Positions 42,584 through 50,485 of a stretch of DNA of 64,000 bases are shown here, piece by piece. Below the pieces are notes generated by a model that worked only from the letters and a program-made list of their open reading frames with translations, searched no databases and had not been told where the DNA came from. The stretch covers positions 60,357 through 124,356 of the forward strand of contig JAGVGF010000005.1 in the NCBI GenBank assembly GCA_020057295.1, written 5' to 3'. Within the stretch, counting starts at the first letter, position 1; the number at the start of each line of letters is the position of its first letter. Source of the stretch: an archaeon. Lineage in GTDB: Archaea > Nanobdellota > Nanobdellia > Woesearchaeales > UBA9642. The position numbers and the translations under genes were made by a program.

Positions 42584-42702
42584 ATTTTCTTACAACACTC
42601 ACCTATTAACACAATCTATTTATAAATAAATTCGACTACTTATATAATTTTGTTACGACTACGGAATATATACACTATTATTCTCTTTAATCAACTACAT
42701 AA

Positions 42703-43680
42703 TTAAGGGCATGCTGGTGTAACAGAGTAATTCAAGCCCGAAATTTCGTATAAATTAACTCTATCAACAGATATTACGAAATTCATATCTGTAGGCATGT
42801 TTTGAACAGCACATACTTTATTTACGGTTATATTATTAAAATAAACATAATCTATTTTTGGTCGCGAGGAATATACCTCTATTCCTTGATCGGATATTGT
42901 TTGAATATTTACTATGCTTTCTATTCCTTGAGCGCTCGAGTCCGTCTTCCCCTCAAATCTCATAAGAAAACTAGGAGCGTCTGATGATTCTAAATAATAA
43001 GACTCGTTAATCAGTGCTTTAAGATTAGTGGTATCTGTTCCTGAAACTAGTGGTGTTTGATTGAATTGTCTTATAGTGTTAGGAATTTTGTTGTGTGTAT
43101 TGACGCCGTATAAAGGATCTCTTAAATTATATATAGGTATGTTTGTAATAAAATCTTTTGTAGTATACCATGACGCTAAATTTTTCACATCACTGACGTT
43201 TAACACGATATATACATGTACATCTATAGACCAAGGATCTGGTTGTGTTAATGTTATTTGTGTAACGGTTGCATTGACATTCATACCGAGAGACTCTGCT
43301 AACGAATGCACTTTAAGTATATAATCTTTAAAACTTGAATTTTGCATCAACTGAATGTTTGTACCATTTAGTGTTCCATTATAAAATGTTTCTTCGAATG
43401 CTTGTGTAATATTTGGTAAATATTGGCCGTTCGAAGCTACATTGTCTTCTAAAGAAATTAAAGCTCTAAATGCAGAGGTATGGGTTGCTCTATGTACATC
43501 ATTATTAAAATTATTAACAAAATCATTCATCGCTCTTATTCTGATGGATTGAGACTCTATTTGATCTTGATATTTATATTGATTAGAAACAAAAAAAATC
43601 CCTAATAAAACTACTATGATTAAACTAGAAACTAACAAATAAGTGAATCCTTTTTTTCCAAACAGTTTTATTATTGCCAT
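42703..43680 (-). CDS. Prepilin-like minor protein, 325 residues
   Basis: The N-terminus MAIIKLFGKKGFTYLLVSSL shows the GKKG processing site followed by a hydrophobic helix, as in class III or type IV prepilins. The rest (about 300 residues) is a beta-rich ectodomain with many Asn-x-Ser/Thr sites (NGTLNGTN, NVNATVT, NISDV-like) and two late cysteines. An upstream in-frame start at 43710 exists. I choose ATG 43680, which follows AAGGTT and overlaps the vWA gene by 10 bases. It may be a minor pilin or a tip-complex member. Confidence 0.65.
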   Translation of the reverse strand: MAIIKLFGKKGFTYLLVSSLIIVVLLGIFFVSNQYKYQDQIESQSIRIRAMNDFVNNFNNDVHRATHTSAFRALISLEDNVASNGQYLPNITQAFEETFYNGTLNGTNIQLMQNSSFKDYILKVHSLAESLGMNVNATVTQITLTQPDPWSIDVHVYIVLNVSDVKNLASWYTTKDFITNIPIYNLRDPLYGVNTHNKIPNTIRQFNQTPLVSGTDTTNLKALINESYYLESSDAPSFLMRFEGKTDSSAQGIESIVNIQTISDQGIEVYSSRPKIDYVYFNNITVNKVCAVQNMPTDMNFVISVDRVNLYEISGLNYSVTPACP

Positions 43681-46346
43681 ACTTCTAACCTTATTATTGA
43701 GGGTCCCCAAAGATAAGGCACTCCTCCTATAACTGTAGTTATTATCTCTAAATCTAAATTATTTATGTTAACTAAAACCTTGCCTGAATTTTCTGTATCT
43801 AGCTGTTTTAATAAGCTATATGTTGCTACATCATAAGTATCATCTAAATCGTAACTAATATTAACTGAAGTATAAGTGCAATTTTTTGTTCCCGCATATG
43901 CTGCTGGAACTTTAATAGTATTTATTTCTCCATCAACATATTCGACCGTCCAAGTACATCCGACATTTTTTTCTTTTATGTCTGTTCTTGCTACGGATGC
44001 TGTGACTAGTGCTGTATAAATTAAAGTATTATTATTTGAACAGTTCGAGCTATTTGTTGTGCTATCTCCTACGCGTAGAGAGATATTATTCGACTGACCC
44101 GGATAAAGCAATAATGAAGGTATTTGTATTAAGAAAGGATCTCCAAGAAGATCATAAGAAGAATTATATTGTGATAGATTGAAAACAACGTTTTCATTTA
44201 TTTTCAATAAATCTGTCCAATGATTACTTGAATAAGAAGCAGCATATGCGTCCTGAATTACTATGCCTGAAGGAATATCTATACTAACATTACAACTATT
44301 AAATTGCGGAGATTCTATAAGAACCGAAATCTTATTCTGTGTATCAATAGGATTTAAATCCTGATAATATAAATCTATATATGAATCTGTATGAAGTTTT
44401 GTGGGGCTAAAATTTCCGACAAGATTTATTGTTTGGGATGAAAAATTAGCTGCAATAAGTATTTGTTCAGAAATATTTCTATACACATCTTCAAGTTGCG
44501 ATGTATCTGTGACATTATAGTATAAAGAAGCATTGCACGCAATCTGTTTCATTATATTGTGTCCGGCTGCAGTCATAGCCGTACCAAAACCTATGGCGTA
44601 AACAGTTATATTGTTTTGACAAGCTAAAATACTAGCATTTATAGCCCAACTTTCAGATAAAGAATCGCTACCGCTTGTGCCTGTATAATCGTTGTAATTC
44701 GAACAATAATAATTTGGTTCTCCATCACTTAGCACAATCATAAATTTTTTATTAGTCGAAGAATTAACAAGATTTCTTGCATAATTTATACCACAACAAG
44801 TACATGTTCCTCCATTAGGAGAATATGTATCAATCTCGCTATCTAAAACACTCTCCACGTTAGTTAAATTTGTTGGTGTGTGCGCATCATTAGAAAAATC
44901 TATCAAGCCAACTCTATGTAGAGAAGATGCACCTAATACCACTTCGACAAATAATTTATCAGCATCTTTGGCTACATCTAGAAGCGTTTTTGAACATACA
45001 CTTTGATTAATTATACTATAACTTCTTGTAGAATATATTGGAGATATTCCACATTCGTTGTTATTGCATGAAACATTGTTGTATGCGCAAGTCGTTGTCA
45101 GCCAGAACCACCACCAAGATGCCTGTTTGTATTGATATCTGCACATTGTTTGATTGACATAAACGGCGCAATCATTCATGCTTCCAGATACATCTGTAAC
45201 CAAGAAGGAATCAGATGGAACCCCTGCATCTAAGACACTAATATTAGATAAATTTGTGTGAGCCATTCTTATAGGTATAGTGCTTGGAGGTATAGATAGA
45301 TTATTTTTTACAATAAATATGTTTCTAGTTGTATTTTGACCCGGATCTATAAACAACGTTTCGTTTCCAAAAGTAAAAAATGTAGAATATATACTGTCAT
45401 AAGTTATATTTAATGTTATATCTGTAATTATGCCTTGTACAGATACTGCGTCATAAAGATTTATGAATCCTGTTACTGAAGGGAGATAAACTCTTTTGTA
45501 TCCTGTTGCAACATTTTCTACTAGTGTATCAGTTATATATGTTGCTTTTATTAATCCTCCAGAGACATAAGAAATATTTAGGGGAGAAATAAAGGCAAAA
45601 GTAAAATTATTTGTTCCGGATATTAAAGAGGCATTGCAGGAAGTAATTGTCCAAAGATTTACCTGACCCGCTGCTCCAGAATAATTAGTTCCACACTGAT
45701 TTCCATTTATAAAAATTTCAAAAGATCCGGGAGTCTCTATCTTTATGTATGAATCAATGAGCTTAGTCGAATTAAAATCTGCAGGCAAATCTAATCTTAG
45801 AGTAATATTACCTTGTCCGATAAAGCCGCCGAAATAAGCGTAAGAAGAAGTTTTCTTATCACGAATTTTTTTCAGATAAGCGGACGAACTATATCCTGTT
45901 AAAGGAGCTCCTTTAACTATTCCAGAAATCATTCTATTAAATGTAAATAAACTCTTTTTTGAAGAATAATTTTTTATATATATCTCCTCATTATCTATTG
46001 ATAGTCTTAAACCACTACCAGTTATCAATTCCTCCGACATAACCGAACTAAATAGTTGTTGAGCCTTTACAGTATTGTTTAAAGCCCAATATTCTCCTAT
46101 CTGTTCTAATAATGTGTTGTTTAAGTTAGTGATATTTCCATTATCGAATTCTTGAGTAATAAAAGAATTATTTATTTCAGAAAGAGTTATTCCAGAAAAT
46201 ACTGTGAGTATATCTTGTGTCAAGAAGATTTTTTGTTCTACACCGGAAGAATTTTGTTCATATGTCGAGTAAATTAACAGTACAGCACCTATTAAGAGCA
46301 TTGATGCTAGCAAAGCATCCATTGTATAAAATATTGCTTTCTTCAT
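43671..46346 (-). CDS. vWA-domain pilus protein (prepilin-like N-terminus)
   Basis: The 891-residue protein starts MKKAIFYTMDALLASMLLIG, resembling a prepilin helix. It has many N-glycosylation-type sites. A von Willebrand A domain lies at about residues 378-620. Its MIDAS is DVSGSM (about 383-388), NGGTCTCCGINYA gives the threonine position and IVLSDGEPN the aspartate. A cysteine-rich insertion (about 390-440) follows the first motif. The C-terminal part is beta-rich. Metal-dependent adhesion at the pilus tip is the likely role, by analogy with vWA pilus tips in bacteria. The TTG at 46364 is the alternative start. Confidence 0.8.
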   Translation of the reverse strand: MKKAIFYTMDALLASMLLIGAVLLIYSTYEQNSSGVEQKIFLTQDILTVFSGITLSEINNSFITQEFDNGNITNLNNTLLEQIGEYWALNNTVKAQQLFSSVMSEELITGSGLRLSIDNEEIYIKNYSSKKSLFTFNRMISGIVKGAPLTGYSSSAYLKKIRDKKTSSYAYFGGFIGQGNITLRLDLPADFNSTKLIDSYIKIETPGSFEIFINGNQCGTNYSGAAGQVNLWTITSCNASLISGTNNFTFAFISPLNISYVSGGLIKATYITDTLVENVATGYKRVYLPSVTGFINLYDAVSVQGIITDITLNITYDSIYSTFFTFGNETLFIDPGQNTTRNIFIVKNNLSIPPSTIPIRMAHTNLSNISVLDAGVPSDSFLVTDVSGSMNDCAVYVNQTMCRYQYKQASWWWFWLTTTCAYNNVSCNNNECGISPIYSTRSYSIINQSVCSKTLLDVAKDADKLFVEVVLGASSLHRVGLIDFSNDAHTPTNLTNVESVLDSEIDTYSPNGGTCTCCGINYARNLVNSSTNKKFMIVLSDGEPNYYCSNYNDYTGTSGSDSLSESWAINASILACQNNITVYAIGFGTAMTAAGHNIMKQIACNASLYYNVTDTSQLEDVYRNISEQILIAANFSSQTINLVGNFSPTKLHTDSYIDLYYQDLNPIDTQNKISVLIESPQFNSCNVSIDIPSGIVIQDAYAASYSSNHWTDLLKINENVVFNLSQYNSSYDLLGDPFLIQIPSLLLYPGQSNNISLRVGDSTTNSSNCSNNNTLIYTALVTASVARTDIKEKNVGCTWTVEYVDGEINTIKVPAAYAGTKNCTYTSVNISYDLDDTYDVATYSLLKQLDTENSGKVLVNINNLDLEIITTVIGGVPYLWGPSIIRLEVWQ

Positions 46347-46354
46347 ATAATTCG

Positions 46355-46858
46355 TTAACTCCAAACGTAAAAAGTCATTCGTAATATTTGATTATCGTAA
46401 AAAACTATTCTATCGATCTTTGCTAAATTGGAATAAGTCAGATTTGATATTATTGGTTCGCAATCACTCGTGACAGGAACATTAAATCCGTAAATACATT
46501 GCGTAACATTAAGTATGCTTGTTCCGTTACTAAAGTAGAACAAATATTCTCCTGTTATTTGATAAGCGATTTTTGTTTTATTATATTCTAATAAAGAGTA
46601 ATTGAATAATTTCTCAGCATTTATTTTGTTATCTAAAGCTATTCCGGGAATTATAACATCGCTCGTTGTCCAGGTTTTAGGATATCCTTCCGATAGAACA
46701 TTATCTGAAAGATATACTGCTTCTCTATATGTTAAATCGTATGGCTCTGTAGTATTCATTGTTAATATTATCCTTACTGAGAGAAGCAATACAAATAAGA
46801 AAAGCATCATACCTATAATAAAATCAATACTCCACACTTGTCCTGTTTTTTTTATCAT
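46355..46858 (-). CDS. Prepilin-like protein, 167 residues
   Basis: It starts MIKKTGQVWSIDFIIGMMLF, a class III-type processing site (TG before Q) followed by a hydrophobic helix. The rest is a small ectodomain with Asn-x-Ser/Thr sites (NGTSILNVT, ISNLTYS). It is 1 base downstream of the previous prepilin gene and 8 bases before the vWA gene. Two late cysteines (C-x-15-C) could form a disulfide. It is presumably a minor pilin. Processing would need a prepilin peptidase that is not in this window. Confidence 0.75.
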   Translation of the reverse strand: MIKKTGQVWSIDFIIGMMLFLFVLLLSVRIILTMNTTEPYDLTYREAVYLSDNVLSEGYPKTWTTSDVIIPGIALDNKINAEKLFNYSLLEYNKTKIAYQITGEYLFYFSNGTSILNVTQCIYGFNVPVTSDCEPIISNLTYSNLAKIDRIVFYDNQILRMTFYVWS

Positions 46859-46859
46859 T

Positions 46860-47273
46860 TTAGTTAATATATAATGTGTTATTCATTTTTCTTATGATAT
46901 TTTTTCCTTTTATGAAACTTCCATTTACTGATGGAACAACAAAAAATGTTTCCGTTGCCTTATAAGATAATATAAGATAGCCCGTACTATTATATGTCCC
47001 TGTTGTTATATTAAAATCTAAACCATTCACTGTTAAAGGAATATTTATTGGCCGTATATATCCGTCTTCCAAATTTGATGCTAATAATAATTCTTGCTGT
47101 AATGATCTACCAAAATCCATCAAGTCAGTATATGTTTTACGCGTAGTATTATCTTCAGAAAGATAAAAGACAGAAATCATGAGTATTATGATTATTGCGA
47201 AGCTTAAACCTACTAGTAACAAAAATTCTATTGCTATCTGACCACGATTTTTATTTGTCTGTAATGTTGACAT
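46860..47273 (-). CDS. Class III prepilin-like protein, 137 residues
   Basis: The N-terminus MSTLQTNKNRGQIAIEFLLL has the RG-Q cut site and the +5 glutamate (QIAIE), then a long hydrophobic stretch. This is the QXSXEXXXL-type class III signal of archaeal pilins. The ectodomain is about 100 residues with several N-glycosylation-type sites (NNTTR-like, NGSF, NNTLYIN). It overlaps the previous prepilin by 23 bases (47251-47273), so the two are coupled. Likely pilin subunit. Confidence 0.8.
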   Translation of the reverse strand: MSTLQTNKNRGQIAIEFLLLVGLSFAIIIILMISVFYLSEDNTTRKTYTDLMDFGRSLQQELLLASNLEDGYIRPINIPLTVNGLDFNITTGTYNSTGYLILSYKATETFFVVPSVNGSFIKGKNIIRKMNNTLYIN

Positions 47274-47694
47274 AGTTTTTTTCAGCTTTAAACGCTATTA
47301 CGTGCTGCCCGGAGAATGATCTTATAGATCCGGTTAGATTTGCCGATGTTTCTTTCACAACCACATAATTAAGGTCTGCTGTGGTGACATTAAATATTAT
47401 TAATGTATTATTTAATGTTACTGAGGTTATTCCTTCTGGAAAAGATATTATTAGTGTTCTTTGTGATGGCTCTCCAGCATAGTATACTTCTTCAGCATAA
47501 TCTGAAATTTTTGATGAGACCCTAAATATTTGTGCATTAGTTACATCTGCTTGAATGTTGGTTATCTGTTTAGCATATATTATTATTAATGGAAAAGTCA
47601 TCATAAATGCTATCCCAAATATTATTAGATATTCTATGCTAACTTGCGCTTTAGTGCACATTCTACAAGTATTACTAGAATTTTTACTCACCAT
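47251..47694 (-). CDS. Class III prepilin-like protein, 147 residues, first pilus gene on this strand
   Basis: It begins MVSKNSSNTCRMCTKAQVSI, with KA-QVSIEYLIIFG as the class III cut site and the +5 Glu, then a hydrophobic helix. The two N-terminal cysteines before the cut (CRMC) are odd for a signal peptide. The ectodomain has about 110 residues. A minus-strand TATA-like CTTTATATAA lies at about 47725-47734. The long co-directed run down to 37.6 kb suggests an operon, with a possible internal promoter near 42.6 kb. Confidence 0.8.
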   Translation of the reverse strand: MVSKNSSNTCRMCTKAQVSIEYLIIFGIAFMMTFPLIIIYAKQITNIQADVTNAQIFRVSSKISDYAEEVYYAGEPSQRTLIISFPEGITSVTLNNTLIIFNVTTADLNYVVVKETSANLTGSIRSFSGQHVIAFKAEKNYVNITDK

Positions 47695-47806
47695 CTTTTA
47701 TCAATATAATTCTGTTATAGGTATTATATAAAGATAGTGTAAAAATCTTGTTTTAAAAAAATAAATATAAATTAATTGTGCTTAAAAAAAGAATAAAAAC
47801 AAAACA

Positions 47807-47874
47807 TTTATATATTAGTATAGATAAAGGTATACTAACAATTTGTGTTTAATAGAAATTATAGACGAGGTGAA
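47807..47874 (+). promoter_or_regulatory. Promoter of the divergent pilin gene with inverted-repeat operator candidate
   Basis: TTTATATA (47807-47814) is the TATA box. TAGTATA (47816-47822) and TATACTA (47831-47837) form a perfect inverted repeat with an 8-base spacer over the expected start site. GAGGTGAA (47867-47874) is a strong ribosome binding site. Confidence 0.55.
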
Positions 47875-47879
47875 TTAGT

Positions 47880-48365
47880 ATGAGTAAAAGAGGTCAAGCA
47901 GCCATGGAGTTTTTAATGACTTATGGATGGGCTATTGTAGTAGTTCTAGCAGCAATCGGTGCATTAGCGTACTTCGGTGTGTTAAGTCCGCAGAAACTAT
48001 TGCCAGAAAGAACAACTTTCCAAGCACCATTACCAAATGTAGATAACGCTGTCATCAGTAGAACAGCTAATAGTGTAGAAATTGCTTTCAGAAATAACAA
48101 GGGAGTATCAATCAATATTCCAGGCGGAGCAGGTAACTTTACATTAGTTGCATCAAGCCCAACAGTATGTGCAAATGCAGTAATGACTGGAACAGGCACA
48201 TTCGCAAATGGTGGAAATTTCCTATTAAAATGGGACTGTGATGATTTGAATCCTTTACCAGCAGTAGGAGACAAGTTTAAGGCAGACATCAGCTTTGCTT
48301 ATGTAAATACTGAGACTGGCCAAACGCTTCAACAAACTGGTTCCGTAGAAGGAAAATACAGCTAA
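47880..48365 (+). CDS. Major pilin-like protein with class III signal peptide
   Basis: The 161-residue protein begins MSKRGQAAMEFLMTYGWAIV: KRG-QAAMEFL is a textbook class III site with the +5 Glu, and MTYGWAI recurs in archaeal pilins. A 115-residue ectodomain follows with a Cys pair (about residues 100 and 119). Its own TATA box, an inverted repeat at the start site and a near-perfect ribosome binding site suggest strong and regulated expression, as for a main filament subunit. It is divergent from the pilus machinery genes. Confidence 0.85.
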   Translation: MSKRGQAAMEFLMTYGWAIVVVLAAIGALAYFGVLSPQKLLPERTTFQAPLPNVDNAVISRTANSVEIAFRNNKGVSINIPGGAGNFTLVASSPTVCANAVMTGTGTFANGGNFLLKWDCDDLNPLPAVGDKFKADISFAYVNTETGQTLQQTGSVEGKYS

Positions 48366-48373
48366 GTAATTAG

Positions 48374-48400
48374 CTATTTTTATTTTTTCTTTTTGATTTT
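48374..48400 (+). terminator. T-rich terminator after the pilin gene
   Basis: CTATTTTTATTTTTTCTTTTTG follows the pilin stop, fitting an archaeal oligo-T terminator. Confidence 0.5.
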
Positions 48401-48417
48401 ATAATTCTATAATATAC

Positions 48418-49380
48418 TTATTTAAGATTTATTAGAACAAACTTAGCCAACAAACTTTCTAATTGTAGATACTCATCAGATCCTTCAACCATCCTAAATT
48501 CACATTCTCCACAATCTTTAACCATTTCAAGTTTTTTATTAGGATCTATCTTTAGAGCCCATATCTCTTTCTGTACTTGTTTTATCGTATCTAATCCAGA
48601 TAATCCGTAATTTAACATTGTATCGAGTAATTTTGATTTTGCTTTAGGAAAGTCTTGCTTGACGCATAATTCTAATATTTCTAGAACTTCTTTTGGTCTT
48701 GCAAATGCTGCAACTTCAAAGACTATTTCTTCTGTTATTTTAGCATTTAATACAGCACATGATTGCATTATATTCTCTAACTTTCTGCAATCTCCTTCTG
48801 AAACTTCTACCAACGCGTCTTTTGCTTTTTCATCTATTTTTAACTTCTCTCTGTCAGCAATTTTATCTATTATTTCAAATAAGTCTGCTTTTTCTAATGG
48901 TTTAAACCTAAATACTGCACATCTTGATTGAATTGGCTCAATAATTTTTGAAGAATAATTACAACTTAAAATAAATCTACATGTCTGTGTATAATTCTCC
49001 ATTGTTCTTCTTAATGCTTGCTGTGCCTCTCTTGTTAATGCATCACATTCATCTAAATAAATTATTTTGAATGGAACGTCTCCTATTGCTTTTGTTCTTG
49101 CAAATTCTTTTACTTTTACACGAACAACATCTATTCCTCTTTCATCTGAAGCGTTTAATTCTAAGAAATTTTCTCTCCACGAGTCTCCGTAGAGTTGTTT
49201 TACAGTAACTAAAGATAGAGTTGTCTTTCCAATGCCTGCAGGTCCTGCGAAAAGTACGTGAGGCATATTTTTATTTTCAACAAATGCCTTTATTCTTTTA
49301 ACGATTTCCTTCTGTCCTTTAACATCCTTAAAAGAATCTGGCCTGTATTTCTCTGTCCATAAAGAATACTCATCTAACAT
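48418..49380 (-). CDS. rfcS: Replication factor C small subunit (clamp loader)
   Basis: The 320-residue protein loads PCNA at replication forks together with a large subunit not in this window. It has Walker A GPAGIGKT (46-53), Walker B LDECD (109-113), the SRC arginine-finger motif (152-154) and the RFC box stretch LWTEKYRPDSFKDVKGQ near the N-terminus. Length is normal and I see no intein. A TATA (CTTTTTAAAC, 49401-49410, minus strand) 21-30 bases before the ATG makes it leaderless. It is a single-gene unit between the pilin and the secreted operon. Confidence 0.95.
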   Translation of the reverse strand: MLDEYSLWTEKYRPDSFKDVKGQKEIVKRIKAFVENKNMPHVLFAGPAGIGKTTLSLVTVKQLYGDSWRENFLELNASDERGIDVVRVKVKEFARTKAIGDVPFKIIYLDECDALTREAQQALRRTMENYTQTCRFILSCNYSSKIIEPIQSRCAVFRFKPLEKADLFEIIDKIADREKLKIDEKAKDALVEVSEGDCRKLENIMQSCAVLNAKITEEIVFEVAAFARPKEVLEILELCVKQDFPKAKSKLLDTMLNYGLSGLDTIKQVQKEIWALKIDPNKKLEMVKDCGECEFRMVEGSDEYLQLESLLAKFVLINLK

Positions 49381-49400
49381 AATTATAGAATAGAAATACT

Positions 49401-49410
49401 GTTTAAAAAG
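49401..49410 (-). promoter_or_regulatory. TATA box of rfcS
   Basis: CTTTTTAAAC on the minus strand is 21-30 bases before the ATG at 49380, consistent with a leaderless transcript. Confidence 0.5.
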
Positions 49411-49449
49411 GTTATTCTAAAAAATGATAGAAGATAAAACCGCTTTAAA

Positions 49450-50484
49450 TTATCTCTCAAATCCTCCATTAAGCCAATCATCATCGCCGCATACTCCGTC
49501 TTTACCATTCATAGAGGAGGCATTATATGTTGGAAAAGATTTAACGATGTTCCATCTTGAAATATCCCATGCAGGAGGAATAATTGCGACGATATTTCTA
49601 CAATAATCGTCGTTCATATCTATCTTGCCGTTGTTATTATCATCAATACCGTTATTGCAATTAAGCTCATTACCGCCACAAACAGTTCCATCTATTTTTG
49701 TCACACCAAGGCAAGAAGGATCTGCACAATCAACTAATCCGTCATTATCATTATCAACAACATCACTGCATACTGCAGAATTATCTTCTATAGTTACTCC
49801 GCAACAATAAATCGCATCTAAACGATCATTTCTTCCACCACCATTTTGTCCGCCACAAACAACGGGATGTGCTTCTGGACAGAACATGTGAAGCCAAGAA
49901 TTAGTTCCAACATAATATTGATCATATTTACCCACATAGTCAGAATAGTTTACAATAAATCCTTGAGTTTTACAACACGTCAACATGTCAATTCCATTAC
50001 CCCATCCTAAAAGAGCTATACCACAAACAGTAGAATTGCTTCCAAACACACCACCATTACAAAAAAATGATCCTCCAACAGTCGCACTATCAATAGTATA
50101 TGCACTAGTACGATTTACATAAACATTTGGTCCTCCGAGATTAGAACAACGTAAATAACGAGGAAGCCACGCATGATCATTACTATTCATTCCACCAATA
50201 GCAGCTTGACCATCATCACATTGGAAAATGGTTTCTCCTATTTCTTTAGTAAAATCTGGAACAGAGAACAGAGAAGCATTGTATTTTTTTATAACACAAG
50301 ATGCTGCATTCAAAACATTATCACACGTATAACCTGCATCACAAGGAAAAGAACCAACGAAGTCTACAGCACTATAGCAGCCTCCGCGATCATAACAGTT
50401 GTATGGGCAAGGACCAGTTAATGCTGTAACAAGCGCCATCGATAATAACATACCCGTTACTATAAGAATTAATAATTTTTTCAT
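49450..50484 (-). CDS. Secreted cysteine-rich protein with NGGF tail, 344 residues
   Basis: It has a signal peptide (residues about 1-22, MKKLLILIVTGMLLSMALVT). A small Cys cluster follows (CPYNCYDRGGCY ... CDAGYTC). Later come Ca-binding-like repeats (DNDNDGLVDCADPSC, then NGIDDNNNGKIDMNDDYC) resembling thrombospondin type 3 or dockerin loops. The C-terminus reads CGDDDWLNGGFER, identical in its last 13 residues to the protein at 57061-58521. It starts 1 base after the end of the 1192-residue gene. It is likely a cell-surface or released protein. Function is unknown. Confidence 0.7.
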   Translation of the reverse strand: MKKLLILIVTGMLLSMALVTALTGPCPYNCYDRGGCYSAVDFVGSFPCDAGYTCDNVLNAASCVIKKYNASLFSVPDFTKEIGETIFQCDDGQAAIGGMNSNDHAWLPRYLRCSNLGGPNVYVNRTSAYTIDSATVGGSFFCNGGVFGSNSTVCGIALLGWGNGIDMLTCCKTQGFIVNYSDYVGKYDQYYVGTNSWLHMFCPEAHPVVCGGQNGGGRNDRLDAIYCCGVTIEDNSAVCSDVVDNDNDGLVDCADPSCLGVTKIDGTVCGGNELNCNNGIDDNNNGKIDMNDDYCRNIVAIIPPAWDISRWNIVKSFPTYNASSMNGKDGVCGDDDWLNGGFER

Positions 50485-50485
50485 A

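Noticed and set aside
49450..50484. Frameshift truncation at the NGGF ends
   Set aside because: No open frame with a domain continuation lies beyond any of the three stops, and the next signals are promoters or gene starts.
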